From the NCBI GenBank assembly GCA_020047885.1, contig JAIFNF010000244.1, positions 1 through 7,674 on the forward strand: a DNA stretch of 7,674 bases. The letters run 5' to 3'. Source of the stretch: Gammaproteobacteria bacterium. Lineage in GTDB: Bacteria; Pseudomonadota; Gammaproteobacteria; Competibacterales; Competibacteraceae. The notes beneath the pieces were generated by a model. It had not been told where the DNA came from, did not search any database, and saw only the letters and a list, made by a program, of their open reading frames with translations. Each line of letters starts with the position of its first letter. The first letter of the stretch is position 1. Below are positions 1 through 7,275 of this stretch, one piece after another. Made by a program: the position numbers and the translations under genes.

Positions 1-28
1 TGGCGGTAGGTTCCTGAGAACAGAGATT

Positions 29-57
29 ATTGTAGGATGAAAGACTATTAAAGCCAA
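29..57 (-). promoter_or_regulatory. Possible sigma70-type promoter firing out of the left edge
   Basis: On the minus strand there is a TTGGCT hexamer (52-57) and a TACAAT hexamer (29-34) separated by exactly 17 bases. This is close to the sigma70 consensus TTGACA-17-TATAAT, and the surrounding DNA is clearly AT-richer than the nor genes. It points away from norD towards whatever lies left of the window, so it probably serves the next gene on the minus strand. No ribosome binding site or start codon for that gene is visible in the remaining 28 bases. The call rests only on hexamer match and spacing. Confidence 0.4.
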
Positions 58-82
58 CAAATTTTTCAGTAGCTGTCAGCCC

Positions 83-178
83 CTATCGGCGATCAACATA
101 CGCCCTGAGCAGTGCCTCGGCGGCTTGCAGGGCGGCAGCATTACCAGAACGGAGAACATCAGGATGGACTTGGGGCAT
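83..178 (-). CDS. Possible small ORF, 31 residues, function unknown
   Basis: A short reading frame on the minus strand starts with ATG at 176-178 and stops with TAG at 83-85. It begins MPQVHPDVLRSG, and its second half (NAAALQAAEALLRAYVDRR) would form an alanine/leucine-rich amphipathic helix ending in basic residues. It starts 52 bases after the norD stop and ends before the possible promoter at 29-57. An in-frame stop lies five codons upstream, so this is not the tail of a longer frame here. The ribosome binding site is weak (AGG about three bases from the ATG). It may be a real small gene co-transcribed with norD, the remnant of a larger gene, or chance. I recognise no family. Confidence 0.2.
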   Translation of the reverse strand: MPQVHPDVLRSGNAAALQAAEALLRAYVDRR

Positions 179-230
179 GACCTGATTGTGTCACAACGTC
201 TGCCATCCTTCGACAAATCCCCTGACCGGC

Positions 231-2066
231 TCAGGCCGTCAGGCGCGTATAGAGCAATAACAACTGACGCGGCAAATCTTCGGGGTGGCGAATCAGGACA
301 AAGCCGTCTTTACCGAACAGATACGGCAGATAATCATCAGCCTCCTGATCAATCGTCACGCAGAACGGATGCAACCCGGCGCGGCGGGCCTCAATCAGCG
401 CCATGCGGGTATCCTCGATGCCGTAGCGCCCCTCGTAATGATCCAAATCATTCGGCTTGCCATCGGTCAACAGCAACAACAGGCGACGGGTCGCGGTCTG
501 CCGACCGAGCGTTACCGTCGCGTACCGCACCGCCGCCCCCATCCGCGTGTAATAACCCGGCTTGATGGCCTGAATCCGCCCCCGGATAGTCGCGGTATAC
601 CGCTCGGCGAAACTCTTGATCCGTTGCACCCGGACGTGCTGGCGCTTGCGAGAAGAAAACCCGTACAGGGCAAACTGATCGCCGGTCGCCGCCAGCGCTT
701 CAGCAAACAGCAACAGACTGTCACGAATGACCTCAATCACCCGCCCGTGATTGTTGACCCAGGCATCCGTGGACAGCGACAAATCAGCCAGCAGCAGACA
801 AGCCAGATCACGTTCCTGCCGGGCCAATTGCCGGTACAGCCCGCGTTCCTGCCCGGATTCACCGCTGGCGCAATCCGCAGCATGACGAACATACGCCTCC
901 AGATCCAGTTCCTCGCCCTCCGGCTGCGCGTAACGCCAACCCCGCGCCGGACGCAGAATTTCAAATTGCCGACGCAGACGTTGTGCAGTGCGGCGCAAGG
1001 TTGTCGGCAATGCGCACGGCGGTGCCCGTCGCGCCAGCATTTCCTGCACCGCGCAGTAATCCGGCAACAGAACCTGTTTGCGGTAATCCCATTCCGGAAA
1101 GGGCATCCCTGGACCCAGCGGCAAGTCATCCTCGCTGGCGGAAGGCAGATCCAGATCAAAACGCACCCGCGAGGCGGTGCTGGCACCATCACGGGTCAGG
1201 CTCAATACCGCCATATCATCCGCGGCCCGTCCGGCGTCTGACTCAGGATCGTCATCATCCGGACGGTTCACGCGCACAAATTCTGCCCAGGACAGCAAAC
1301 TTTCCGCACGGAACGGCAGCAGGAACGGACTTTGCCGCTCGGGCACATCGGTGTATTCGGCGTGACGACGCTGGCGATCCCGTGCGCCGGGAGGGTTGCC
1401 GCCGGTACTGGCGGAATCGGTATCCGGTCGCCGGGACGCACCTAATGCTTGGGGCGGGGCGGGATACAACCAGAGCAGCGCGGGTTGCAAGGGGCGGCGT
1501 GCCGGTAGCGGTTCGGCCACTGCGCCGGGGTCGCGCAGGGCATGACGCCAGGCGTTTTCCTGTGCGGCTTCGTCGGGCGGCAAGCGCTCCGGCGGAATGC
1601 GCACCGCCAGCGCGGCCTCGACCAGGCGCTGGTAACGCGCCCGTAATCCCGGATAACGCGCCAGGGTCAACTGTGTTGCCTGCTGATTCTGCGCCCACCA
1701 GGACAGCGCCGGATCAATGGCGTCATGCGCCGCCGCCAGCGCGACCAGCCACAAATACAGGTCGCGGTTCAAGGCCCGACTTGGTAACGCCGCCAGTTGC
1801 GTCGGCAATTGCAGGGTTTCCCCATCTCGGCAGGCCAGCCCGGCTTTTTCCCCGGTACCCGCGATCCGGGCCAGCCAACCGCGCCGTGCGCCATGGTGCC
1901 GCGCTGTCCCCGCGGTCAGCCGCAACCCGGAATCACCACCGAGGGCGCGAAACAACACCCCAGCGGTTTTCTCGACTTCCGCCAGAGTCACTGCCGCCGC
2001 CGGGGTCTCCTGCTGCGCCAGGCGCGTGATCCAGCGATGCCACAATCCACCCACCTGTTCTTCCAT
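231..2066 (-). CDS. norD: NorD, vWA-domain accessory protein of nitric oxide reductase
   Basis: This cytoplasmic protein of 611 residues is needed in known denitrifiers for active cNOR. With the AAA+ ATPase NorQ it is thought to remodel NorB and help insert the non-heme iron FeB. The C-terminal third is a von Willebrand factor A domain. Its MIDAS metal site shows as D-L-S-L-S-T starting at D428 (DxSxS) and the later T-D-G at 534-536. The middle (about 195-240) is proline- and arginine-rich and looks like a linker, and an acidic run follows at about 270-285. The length fits the usual 600-odd residues. The ATG at 2064-2066 is the only start in frame before an upstream stop, and GGAG lies 10 bases ahead of it. 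In this cluster norD is cut off from norQ and the iron-sulfur gene by an oppositely oriented toxin-antitoxin pair, so it may need its own promoter; none convincing is visible. The identification is firm from motif and context. Confidence 0.93.
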   Translation of the reverse strand: MEEQVGGLWHRWITRLAQQETPAAAVTLAEVEKTAGVLFRALGGDSGLRLTAGTARHHGARRGWLARIAGTGEKAGLACRDGETLQLPTQLAALPSRALNRDLYLWLVALAAAHDAIDPALSWWAQNQQATQLTLARYPGLRARYQRLVEAALAVRIPPERLPPDEAAQENAWRHALRDPGAVAEPLPARRPLQPALLWLYPAPPQALGASRRPDTDSASTGGNPPGARDRQRRHAEYTDVPERQSPFLLPFRAESLLSWAEFVRVNRPDDDDPESDAGRAADDMAVLSLTRDGASTASRVRFDLDLPSASEDDLPLGPGMPFPEWDYRKQVLLPDYCAVQEMLARRAPPCALPTTLRRTAQRLRRQFEILRPARGWRYAQPEGEELDLEAYVRHAADCASGESGQERGLYRQLARQERDLACLLLADLSLSTDAWVNNHGRVIEVIRDSLLLFAEALAATGDQFALYGFSSRKRQHVRVQRIKSFAERYTATIRGRIQAIKPGYYTRMGAAVRYATVTLGRQTATRRLLLLLTDGKPNDLDHYEGRYGIEDTRMALIEARRAGLHPFCVTIDQEADDYLPYLFGKDGFVLIRHPEDLPRQLLLLYTRLTA

Positions 2067-2098
2067 CTCAAGGTCACTCCATCCTGTATATCCACGGG

Positions 2099-2127
2099 TT
2101 GAAACTTTCGCAGTAACTGAATAGCCT
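2099..2127 (+). promoter_or_regulatory. Weak candidate promoter for the toxin-antitoxin pair
   Basis: TTGAAA (2099-2104) is followed after 17 bases by TAGCCT (2122-2127), 47 bases before the antitoxin ATG. The -35 match is good and the -10 match is poor (T, A and final T only). No clear palindromic operator, as expected for autoregulated TA operons, is visible between norD and the antitoxin. The same 108 bases must also hold any private norD promoter on the other strand. Confidence 0.2.
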
Positions 2128-2174
2128 GATCAACAAACGACAAAGATCCTGTTTCCCGTACTGAGGACATCGCT

Positions 2175-2414
2175 ATGTACACGCTTTACCGTCTTAATGC
2201 TGACGAGTTATCCATCGACCTCCTCGAATCCATCAAAACGCAATTTCGCCATCAACTCATTGAAATTGCAGTTTGCGCCACTGAAACAGCAGAACAGGAT
2301 GAAACAACTTATCTGCTGGCGCACCCGGCAAATCGCGCTCGTCTTCTGGAAGCGGTAGAGAATGTTCGTCAGCAACGCGACCTGGTAGCCGTAGACTTGG
2401 CTGATTTGCAATGA
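2175..2414 (+). CDS. Antitoxin of a YoeB/Txe-type toxin-antitoxin pair
   Basis: This small protein of 79 residues is probably the antitoxin that neutralises the toxin encoded directly downstream. The ATG at 2175 has a good ribosome binding site (GAGG at 2163-2166, 8-base spacing), and the stop overlaps the toxin start as ATGA (2411-2414), the usual coupling for type II pairs. The C-terminal half (about residues 43-65: DETTYLLAHPANRARLL and on) resembles the toxin-binding half of YefM/Axe antitoxins, which carry ETVYLLRSPAN-like stretches. The N-terminal half (YRLNADELSIDLLESIK...) does not look like the usual Phd/YefM DNA-binding fold. Base composition is visibly more AT-rich than in the nor genes, which suggests acquisition by transfer. 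The role is inferred from position and the partial YefM resemblance. Confidence 0.8.
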   Translation: MYTLYRLNADELSIDLLESIKTQFRHQLIEIAVCATETAEQDETTYLLAHPANRARLLEAVENVRQQRDLVAVDLADLQ

Positions 2415-2674
2415 AAATCGCGTTTGAAAAAATAGCCTTTGCTGATTTCACCGCATGGGCTGAACAGGACCGGAAAATTCACAAACGCATTGTGTCGCTA
2501 ATCATAGACATCATGCGTAATCCTCATCAGGGCATTGGTAAGCCGGAACCGCTTAAACATGAATTGCATGGCTACTGGTCACGACGCATTGACCATGAAC
2601 ATCGGTTGGTTTATTGCGTCGAAACCGAGACCGAGACGATTACCATTATTGCTTGCAAACATCACTATGAATAA
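2411..2674 (+). CDS. YoeB/Txe-family mRNA interferase toxin
   Basis: This toxin of 87 residues belongs to the RelE-superfamily branch that cuts mRNA in the ribosomal A site and stops translation when its antitoxin is degraded. It carries the family signature at residues 41-50 (GIGKPEPLKH), then L-x-G-Y-W-S-R-R-I (52-60) and the E-H-R-L-V-Y stretch (63-68). The residues matching the E. coli YoeB active site are present: E46, R65, and the C-terminal H85-Y86 (H83-Y84 in E. coli, shifted by a two-residue insertion). One extra glutamate follows the tyrosine, which is the last residue in E. coli YoeB. The frame is intact, so an active toxin is expected. It overlaps the antitoxin by four bases and is convergent with the iron-sulfur gene, whose stop lies 24 bases further on. 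The low GC content sets it apart from its neighbours. Confidence 0.93.
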   Translation: MKIAFEKIAFADFTAWAEQDRKIHKRIVSLIIDIMRNPHQGIGKPEPLKHELHGYWSRRIDHEHRLVYCVETETETITIIACKHHYE

Positions 2675-2698
2675 ATGCAGCAAGGCAATAATCAATCA

Positions 2699-3679
2699 TC
2701 AGCCGACTGAGTTGAGTGACTTGTACCCCATTTTGGGTTTATCAACCACCACCTGATCGGTCAGCAATCCCTGCGACCCATCAGCCTGCAACGCCTGTTG
2801 ACCGTCAATCCACTGCAACAGACTCCCTTGAGGGTTGTCGCGCTGCACCGTATCGCAGGCGTCGATGCATTGTCCGCACTGGGTGCAGGCAAACATCAAC
2901 CGCTTGATATTCCTTGGCTTGAGCCGCATCGGGCAAGCATGATCGCAAAAGGATTCACAACTCGCGCAATCGCGGGCGCGTTCCCGCTGATAGCCCACAA
3001 CCATCGCCTGACGGTTCGTCATCCACGCCAGACTCTGGAACATGCCGACCGCACAGGCATAACGGCAGAACAAATGCCGGGCGAAGGTGAATTCCAGAAA
3101 CAGCACGAGGGTGGCGACGCCGATAAACAGCGCCTGATTGCGGGTCAATGCCCCTTGGAACAGGTTGCCGTAAACTTCAGTCGGCGGCAGCAGATAGGTC
3201 AGTAGCGCCACCGCCCACAGGAAGGCGAAAGCCAGCGCCAAAGGAATCGCCAGCCACCAGTAGCGCCAGTCGGATAGCGCCGGCGTACCGTCCGGGTGAT
3301 AGGGCGGTCCCGGCTTTTTGTCCCAAATGCTTTGTTTACCACTGGCTTTGCGCACCAGTTGATTGATCGTTTCCACCACCGAAAAATGTGGGCACAACCA
3401 GCCGCAGTACAACCGCCCCCAGCGCCAGGCAATGCCGAGAAACACGACGGCCAGCAGCAGGATCGGTACGAACACCCGCAACAGGATGTTCAACGACATC
3501 TGCTGAATGTCGATGCGCCCAGCCAGATAATCGTCCAAACCCAATATCCACGGCTGGCCGAATACGATCAAATGGCCTTGCGTCAGATCGAAGCGGAGTA
3601 GATCAAAGACCGGGGCAAACAGGAACAGGACGAAAAAGCTGCCTTGGTAGAGCACACGCAGGCGTTGAAAAGGGGTCAT
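2699..3679 (-). CDS. Polyferredoxin-type membrane 4Fe-4S protein (CcoG/NosR/NapH-like) of the nor cluster
   Basis: This integral membrane iron-sulfur protein of 326 residues has hydrophobic segments at about 13-30, 66-85, 143-165 and 183-200. Y-C-G-W-L-C-P-H (91-98), typical of CcoG/NosR/NapH proteins, follows the second, and F-C-R-Y-A-C (204-209) follows the last. Two ferredoxin-type 4Fe-4S motifs come next: C238-x2-C241-x3-C245-x3-C249-P, and C265-x2-C268-x2-C271-x3-C275-D. CcoG (FixG/RdxA) is about 470 residues with a C-terminal Ig-like domain that is absent here; NosR has a long N-terminal flavin domain, also absent. The gene starts six bases after the norQ stop, so translation is probably coupled, since no good ribosome binding site is seen. 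The role is inferred: electron transfer or metal reduction during NOR maturation or activity, as its place between norQ and norD suggests. Confidence 0.85.
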   Translation of the reverse strand: MTPFQRLRVLYQGSFFVLFLFAPVFDLLRFDLTQGHLIVFGQPWILGLDDYLAGRIDIQQMSLNILLRVFVPILLLAVVFLGIAWRWGRLYCGWLCPHFSVVETINQLVRKASGKQSIWDKKPGPPYHPDGTPALSDWRYWWLAIPLALAFAFLWAVALLTYLLPPTEVYGNLFQGALTRNQALFIGVATLVLFLEFTFARHLFCRYACAVGMFQSLAWMTNRQAMVVGYQRERARDCASCESFCDHACPMRLKPRNIKRLMFACTQCGQCIDACDTVQRDNPQGSLLQWIDGQQALQADGSQGLLTDQVVVDKPKMGYKSLNSVG

Positions 3680-3685
3680 GGCGTT

Positions 3686-4465
3686 TCAGGCGAATCGGGC
3701 ATTCACCACCTCCAGCAAAGCGGCGGCGGTCATGGGATCATCCGTCAACGCCTCGACCAGCGCCACCTGACAGGCGGTGACCGGCATCATGCCGCCCCGG
3801 ATCAACTGTGCGGCGTACACCAGCAACCGGGTACTCGGCGCTTCGTCCAGATCATGGTCCCGGAGGGTGCGGAACGCATGGCCCAACTGCACCAGCGCCT
3901 CCGCCGTGGCCGCATCGCAGCCGGTTTCCCCCATGACAATCGCCCGCTCCCGCTCGGGTTGAGGAAAGTCAAAACGCAACGCAATGAAGCGCTGGCGGGT
4001 GGACGGTTTCAAACTTTTCAACAGATTCTGATAACCGGGATTGTAGGACACCACCAGCATGAACGACGGCGGCGCCGTCAGCACTTCCCCGGTGCGTTCA
4101 ATCGGCAACACGCGCCGGTCATCGGCCAAGGGATGCAGCACCACTGTCGTATCCTTGCGCGCCTCCACCACCTCATCGAGATAGCAGACGCCGCCTTCGC
4201 GCACCGCCCGGGTCAGCGGCCCATCGCACCACACCGTCGCCCCGCCTTGTAACAGATACCGCCCCACCAGATCCGCCGCCGACAGATCATCATGGCAGGC
4301 GACGGTATGCAGCGGCAGACCTAGGTGCGCCGCCATGTGGGCGACAAAGCGGGTTTTACCGCAACCGGTCGGTCCTTTAATCAGCACGGGTAAGCGATGA
4401 CGCCAGGCGGCTTCAAACACCGCGCATTCATCGCCGGAAGGTTCGTAGTAGGGAATGTCTGGCAT
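3686..4465 (-). CDS. norQ: NorQ, AAA+ (MoxR-like) ATPase for nitric oxide reductase activation
   Basis: This cytoplasmic ATPase of 259 residues belongs to the CbbQ/NirQ/NorQ/GvpN group. Family members work with a vWA partner (here NorD) to activate a metalloenzyme; for cNOR the proposed task is FeB insertion into NorB. Walker A is G-P-T-G-C-G-K-T (31-38), Walker B is V-C-Y-L-D-E (93-98), a sensor-1-like asparagine is N142 in V-S-Y-N-P, and an arginine-finger candidate lies in S-T-R-Q-R-F (155-160). The length is normal for the family. The ATG at 4463-4465 has no clear Shine-Dalgarno sequence. It is separated from norB by 259 bases with a terminator-like hairpin and a hairpin repeat, so norQ may have its own weak promoter or depend on read-through. 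The next gene follows after six bases. Confidence 0.93.
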   Translation of the reverse strand: MPDIPYYEPSGDECAVFEAAWRHRLPVLIKGPTGCGKTRFVAHMAAHLGLPLHTVACHDDLSAADLVGRYLLQGGATVWCDGPLTRAVREGGVCYLDEVVEARKDTTVVLHPLADDRRVLPIERTGEVLTAPPSFMLVVSYNPGYQNLLKSLKPSTRQRFIALRFDFPQPERERAIVMGETGCDAATAEALVQLGHAFRTLRDHDLDEAPSTRLLVYAAQLIRGGMMPVTACQVALVEALTDDPMTAAALLEVVNARFA

Positions 4466-4541
4466 TACAGAGGGAACCGGGACAGGTAGTAAGGTGATTT
4501 CTCATAAAGACAATACCGAGGATCGATCATCATTCCAGAAC

Positions 4542-4617
4542 TTAGCCACGGATAAACACGGATAAACACGGATAATACTTTTTTTTTCTGTGTCATTCCG
4601 TGTTATTCCGTGGCTAA
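4542..4617. repeat. Hairpin repeat built from CACGGATAAA units
   Basis: The left arm (4542-4562) starts TTAGCCACGGA and the right arm (4597-4617) ends in TGGCTAA; the two 21-base arms are reverse complements apart from one swapped AT/TA step. The left side carries three tandem 10-base copies of CACGGATAAA/T (4547-4556, 4557-4566, 4567-4576). The right side mirrors this with TCCGTGTTAT and TCCGTGG, plus a degenerate third unit, so part of the 34-base loop can pair too. A run of nine T (4579-4587) sits near the tip. The pattern is that of a dispersed REP- or MITE-like element. I recall similar ACACGGATAA repeats in several proteobacterial genomes, but this window holds only one copy. In the transcript it would fold into a strong stem-loop between norB and norQ. 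Confidence 0.75.
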
Positions 4618-4678
4618 AATTCTCACGTTTGGCTGGAGTGGGGATCCAATCGGGTATCCTTTTTTCAGGAAATCATCT

Positions 4679-4711
4679 AAAACCCCCTCCCCCTTGAAGG
4701 CCGAGAGGGTT
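4679..4711 (-). terminator. Terminator-like hairpin after norB
   Basis: On the minus strand, 13 bases after the norB stop, AACCCTCTC (from 4703-4711) can pair with GAGGGGGTT (from 4681-4689) in a nine-base stem with one G-U pair and a 13-base loop, followed by a short U run (four T including the last stem pairs, 4679-4682). It resembles a weak intrinsic terminator. It also resembles the CCCTC-rich stem-loop repeats common in GC-rich proteobacteria. The short U tract suggests partial rather than complete termination, which would leave norQ at a lower level than norCB. Confidence 0.5.
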
Positions 4712-4724
4712 AGGGTGGAGGGCA

Positions 4725-6170
<1,446 letters not shown>

Positions 6171-6596
6171 TCAACCCTGGATATTGGGCGGCCAGTTTTC
6201 GGTATTAATTTCCGAAGTCCATTTCAGGAACGCCACCAGATCATCCAGTTGCTGATCGGTAAAATGGAATTGCGGCATTTGGCGACGACCAGGCACTTTG
6301 GTCGGTTGCACCTTGATCCAGACTTTAATGAACTCCGCACCGCGCCGCTTGTACACATTACCCAGTTCCGGGGCGAAATAAGCGCCTTCGCCGAGCAGGG
6401 TGTGGCAGCCAATGCAGTTGCGGGTTTCCCACAGCATTTTGCCGCGTGCCACTTCCGGCGAGGGCGTTTCGCTGGGAATGCGTTGCGGAATTTGTCGGAT
6501 GGTATGGAAGGTCAGCGCCAGAAACAGCAGAATGAAAAATACGGTTCCGCCATAGAACATGTTGCGGGCCATGGCTTTGGTAAACGTTGCGCTCAT
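6171..6596 (-). CDS. norC: NorC, membrane-anchored cytochrome c subunit of nitric oxide reductase
   Basis: This protein of 141 residues takes electrons from periplasmic cytochrome c or cupredoxin donors and passes them to NorB. An N-terminal uncleaved membrane anchor covers about residues 14-32, followed by a periplasmic domain with one heme c site, C61-I-G-C64-H65. The probable axial methionine is M107 in R-R-Q-M-P-Q-F, and the typical family stretch L-L-G-E-G-A-Y-F-A-P-E-L precedes it. The length is close to the usual 145-150 residues. The ATG at 6594-6596 has AAGGAG (6607-6612) ten bases upstream. It is the first gene of norCB and lies downstream of an FNR/DNR-type box. Confidence 0.97.
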   Translation of the reverse strand: MSATFTKAMARNMFYGGTVFFILLFLALTFHTIRQIPQRIPSETPSPEVARGKMLWETRNCIGCHTLLGEGAYFAPELGNVYKRRGAEFIKVWIKVQPTKVPGRRQMPQFHFTDQQLDDLVAFLKWTSEINTENWPPNIQG

Positions 6597-6606
6597 TTTC
6601 CCGGGT

Positions 6607-6612
6607 CTCCTT
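6607..6612 (-). promoter_or_regulatory. Ribosome binding site of norC
   Basis: The minus strand reads AAGGAG here, ten bases before the norC ATG. It is the strongest Shine-Dalgarno sequence among the nor genes and fixes the norC start. Confidence 0.6.
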
Positions 6613-6660
6613 GATGGTCGTGGCCAAGCGAAGCGCGTCTTGCCCGCCGGTCAAGGATGC

Positions 6661-6666
6661 ATTGTC
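6661..6666 (-). promoter_or_regulatory. -10 element of the putative norC promoter
   Basis: The minus strand reads GACAAT, four of six matches to TATAAT. If transcription starts at 6654, this hexamer occupies -12 to -7 and the FNR-type box upstream is centred at exactly -41.5, the standard spacing for class II FNR/DNR-activated promoters, which need no good -35. The leader before norC would be about 58 bases. Confidence 0.5.
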
Positions 6667-6683
6667 CGGAGAAGAGCCGTCAG

Positions 6684-6707
6684 ATTCCTTGACCCGTATC
6701 AAGGAAT
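6684..6707 (-). promoter_or_regulatory. FNR/DNR-type operator upstream of norC
   Basis: The core at 6689-6702 reads TTGAT-ACGG-GTCAA on the minus strand, matching the FNR/ANR/DNR/NNR consensus TTGAT-N4-ATCAA at nine of ten fixed positions. It is embedded in a longer perfect inverted repeat: arms ATTCCTTGA (6684-6692) and TCAAGGAAT (6699-6707) around six bases. Its centre (6695.5) is 99 bases before the norC ATG. Regulators of this family activate nor genes in many denitrifiers on loss of oxygen or presence of NO. Which of them acts here cannot be told from the site, and no regulator gene is in the window. Confidence 0.75.
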
Positions 6708-6737
6708 GCGATGGACGCTGCTCGGCACCCGAATGCG

Positions 6738-6759
6738 CGGTTTGCCAGACTTCAAACCG
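6738..6759. repeat. Perfect 7-bp inverted repeat upstream of the norC operator
   Basis: CGGTTTG (6738-6744) and CAAACCG (6753-6759) are perfect reverse complements around an eight-base spacer. Inside it, TTG-N8-CAA (6742-6755) shares the outer triplets of an FNR-type box but lacks the inner A/T bases. It is centred 53 bases upstream of the norC operator and 43-64 bases after the rnhA stop. There is no U tract on either strand, so it is not a classical terminator. It could be a second regulator site or an RNA hairpin at the rnhA 3' end. Confidence 0.4.
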
Positions 6760-6801
6760 ACAAGGGGTGGCGCGAAGCACGAGGGGCGGGAGGTCGGCTA
6801 C

Positions 6802-7275
6802 TCAGCTTGAATGACGATATCGCTGAATGGCCGCCCGCGCCAATACGTCCACCCGCTCATTTTCGGGGTGGCCGCAATGACCGCGCACCCATTCCCATTC
6901 CACCTGATGCGGACTGCTCGCGGACTCCAGCCGCTGCCAGAGATCCACATTTTTCACCGGCTGACGGTCAGCCGTTTGCCAGCCGCGCCGTTTCCACCCG
7001 GCCAGCCACTCGGTCATACCCTTCATTACATACTGGCTGTCGGTGTAAATCCGCACCGGCGTAGGCCGCTTTAACGCCTCCAGCCCGTGGATGACCGCCA
7101 GCAACTCCATGCGATTGTTGGTCGTCGCGGGTTCACCCCCCGATAATTCCCGCTCATGCCCCTGATAGCGGAGCAAGGCCGCCCAGCCACCGGGGCCGGG
7201 ATTACCGGAACAAGCGCCATCGGTAAATAACAAAACCCGGTCATTGCCCGAAGAATCAGTCAGTTGATGATTCAA
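6802..7275 (-). CDS. rnhA: Ribonuclease HI
   Basis: RNase HI cuts the RNA strand of RNA-DNA hybrids (R-loops, primers) in the cytoplasm. The sequence is strongly E. coli-like: [38 protein letters not shown], and [10 protein letters not shown]. With the chosen start the catalytic residues are D19, E57, D79, H133 and D143, all shifted by nine from E. coli D10, E48, D70, H124 and D134. The frame lacks an ATG at its front. A TTG at 7273-7275 with a purine-rich GAGAG just upstream gives 157 residues, near the usual 155; a TTG at 7303-7305 would add ten residues but has no visible ribosome binding site. It probably shares a transcript with the ABC gene upstream. It has no functional link to nor. 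Confidence 0.96.
   Translation of the reverse strand: MNHQLTDSSGNDRVLLFTDGACSGNPGPGGWAALLRYQGHERELSGGEPATTNNRMELLAVIHGLEALKRPTPVRIYTDSQYVMKGMTEWLAGWKRRGWQTADRQPVKNVDLWQRLESASSPHQVEWEWVRGHCGHPENERVDVLARAAIQRYRHSS

Noticed and set aside
285..1241. Long open frame (318 codons) on the plus strand opposite norD
   Set aside because: It lies wholly within norD, which has clear vWA motifs. The arginine-, proline- and glutamine-rich product is typical of an antisense shadow in GC-rich coding DNA.
983..2029. Second long plus-strand frame (348 codons) opposite norD
   Set aside because: Same reason: low-complexity, arginine- and proline-rich translation with no family motif, fully overlapping norD.
2067..2174. 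FNR-type box for norD
   Set aside because: Only a TTGAT half-site is present on the minus strand; no partner CAA lies at the right spacing.
1988..2182. Minus-strand frame of 64 codons crossing the norD start (MSSVRETGSLSFVDQ...)
   Set aside because: It overlaps the norD 5' end in another frame, has no ribosome binding site and no family resemblance. A remnant of a gene before norD is possible but unsupported.
4647..4672. GGATCC...GGTATCC followed by six T on the plus strand as a terminator
   Set aside because: Only four contiguous pairs form before a mismatch, and no plus-strand gene runs into it.
6640..6654. TTG...CAA arrangement near the predicted norC start as an additional FNR-type box
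   Set aside because: The spacing between TTG and CAA is nine bases instead of the eight needed, and the inner bases do not match.
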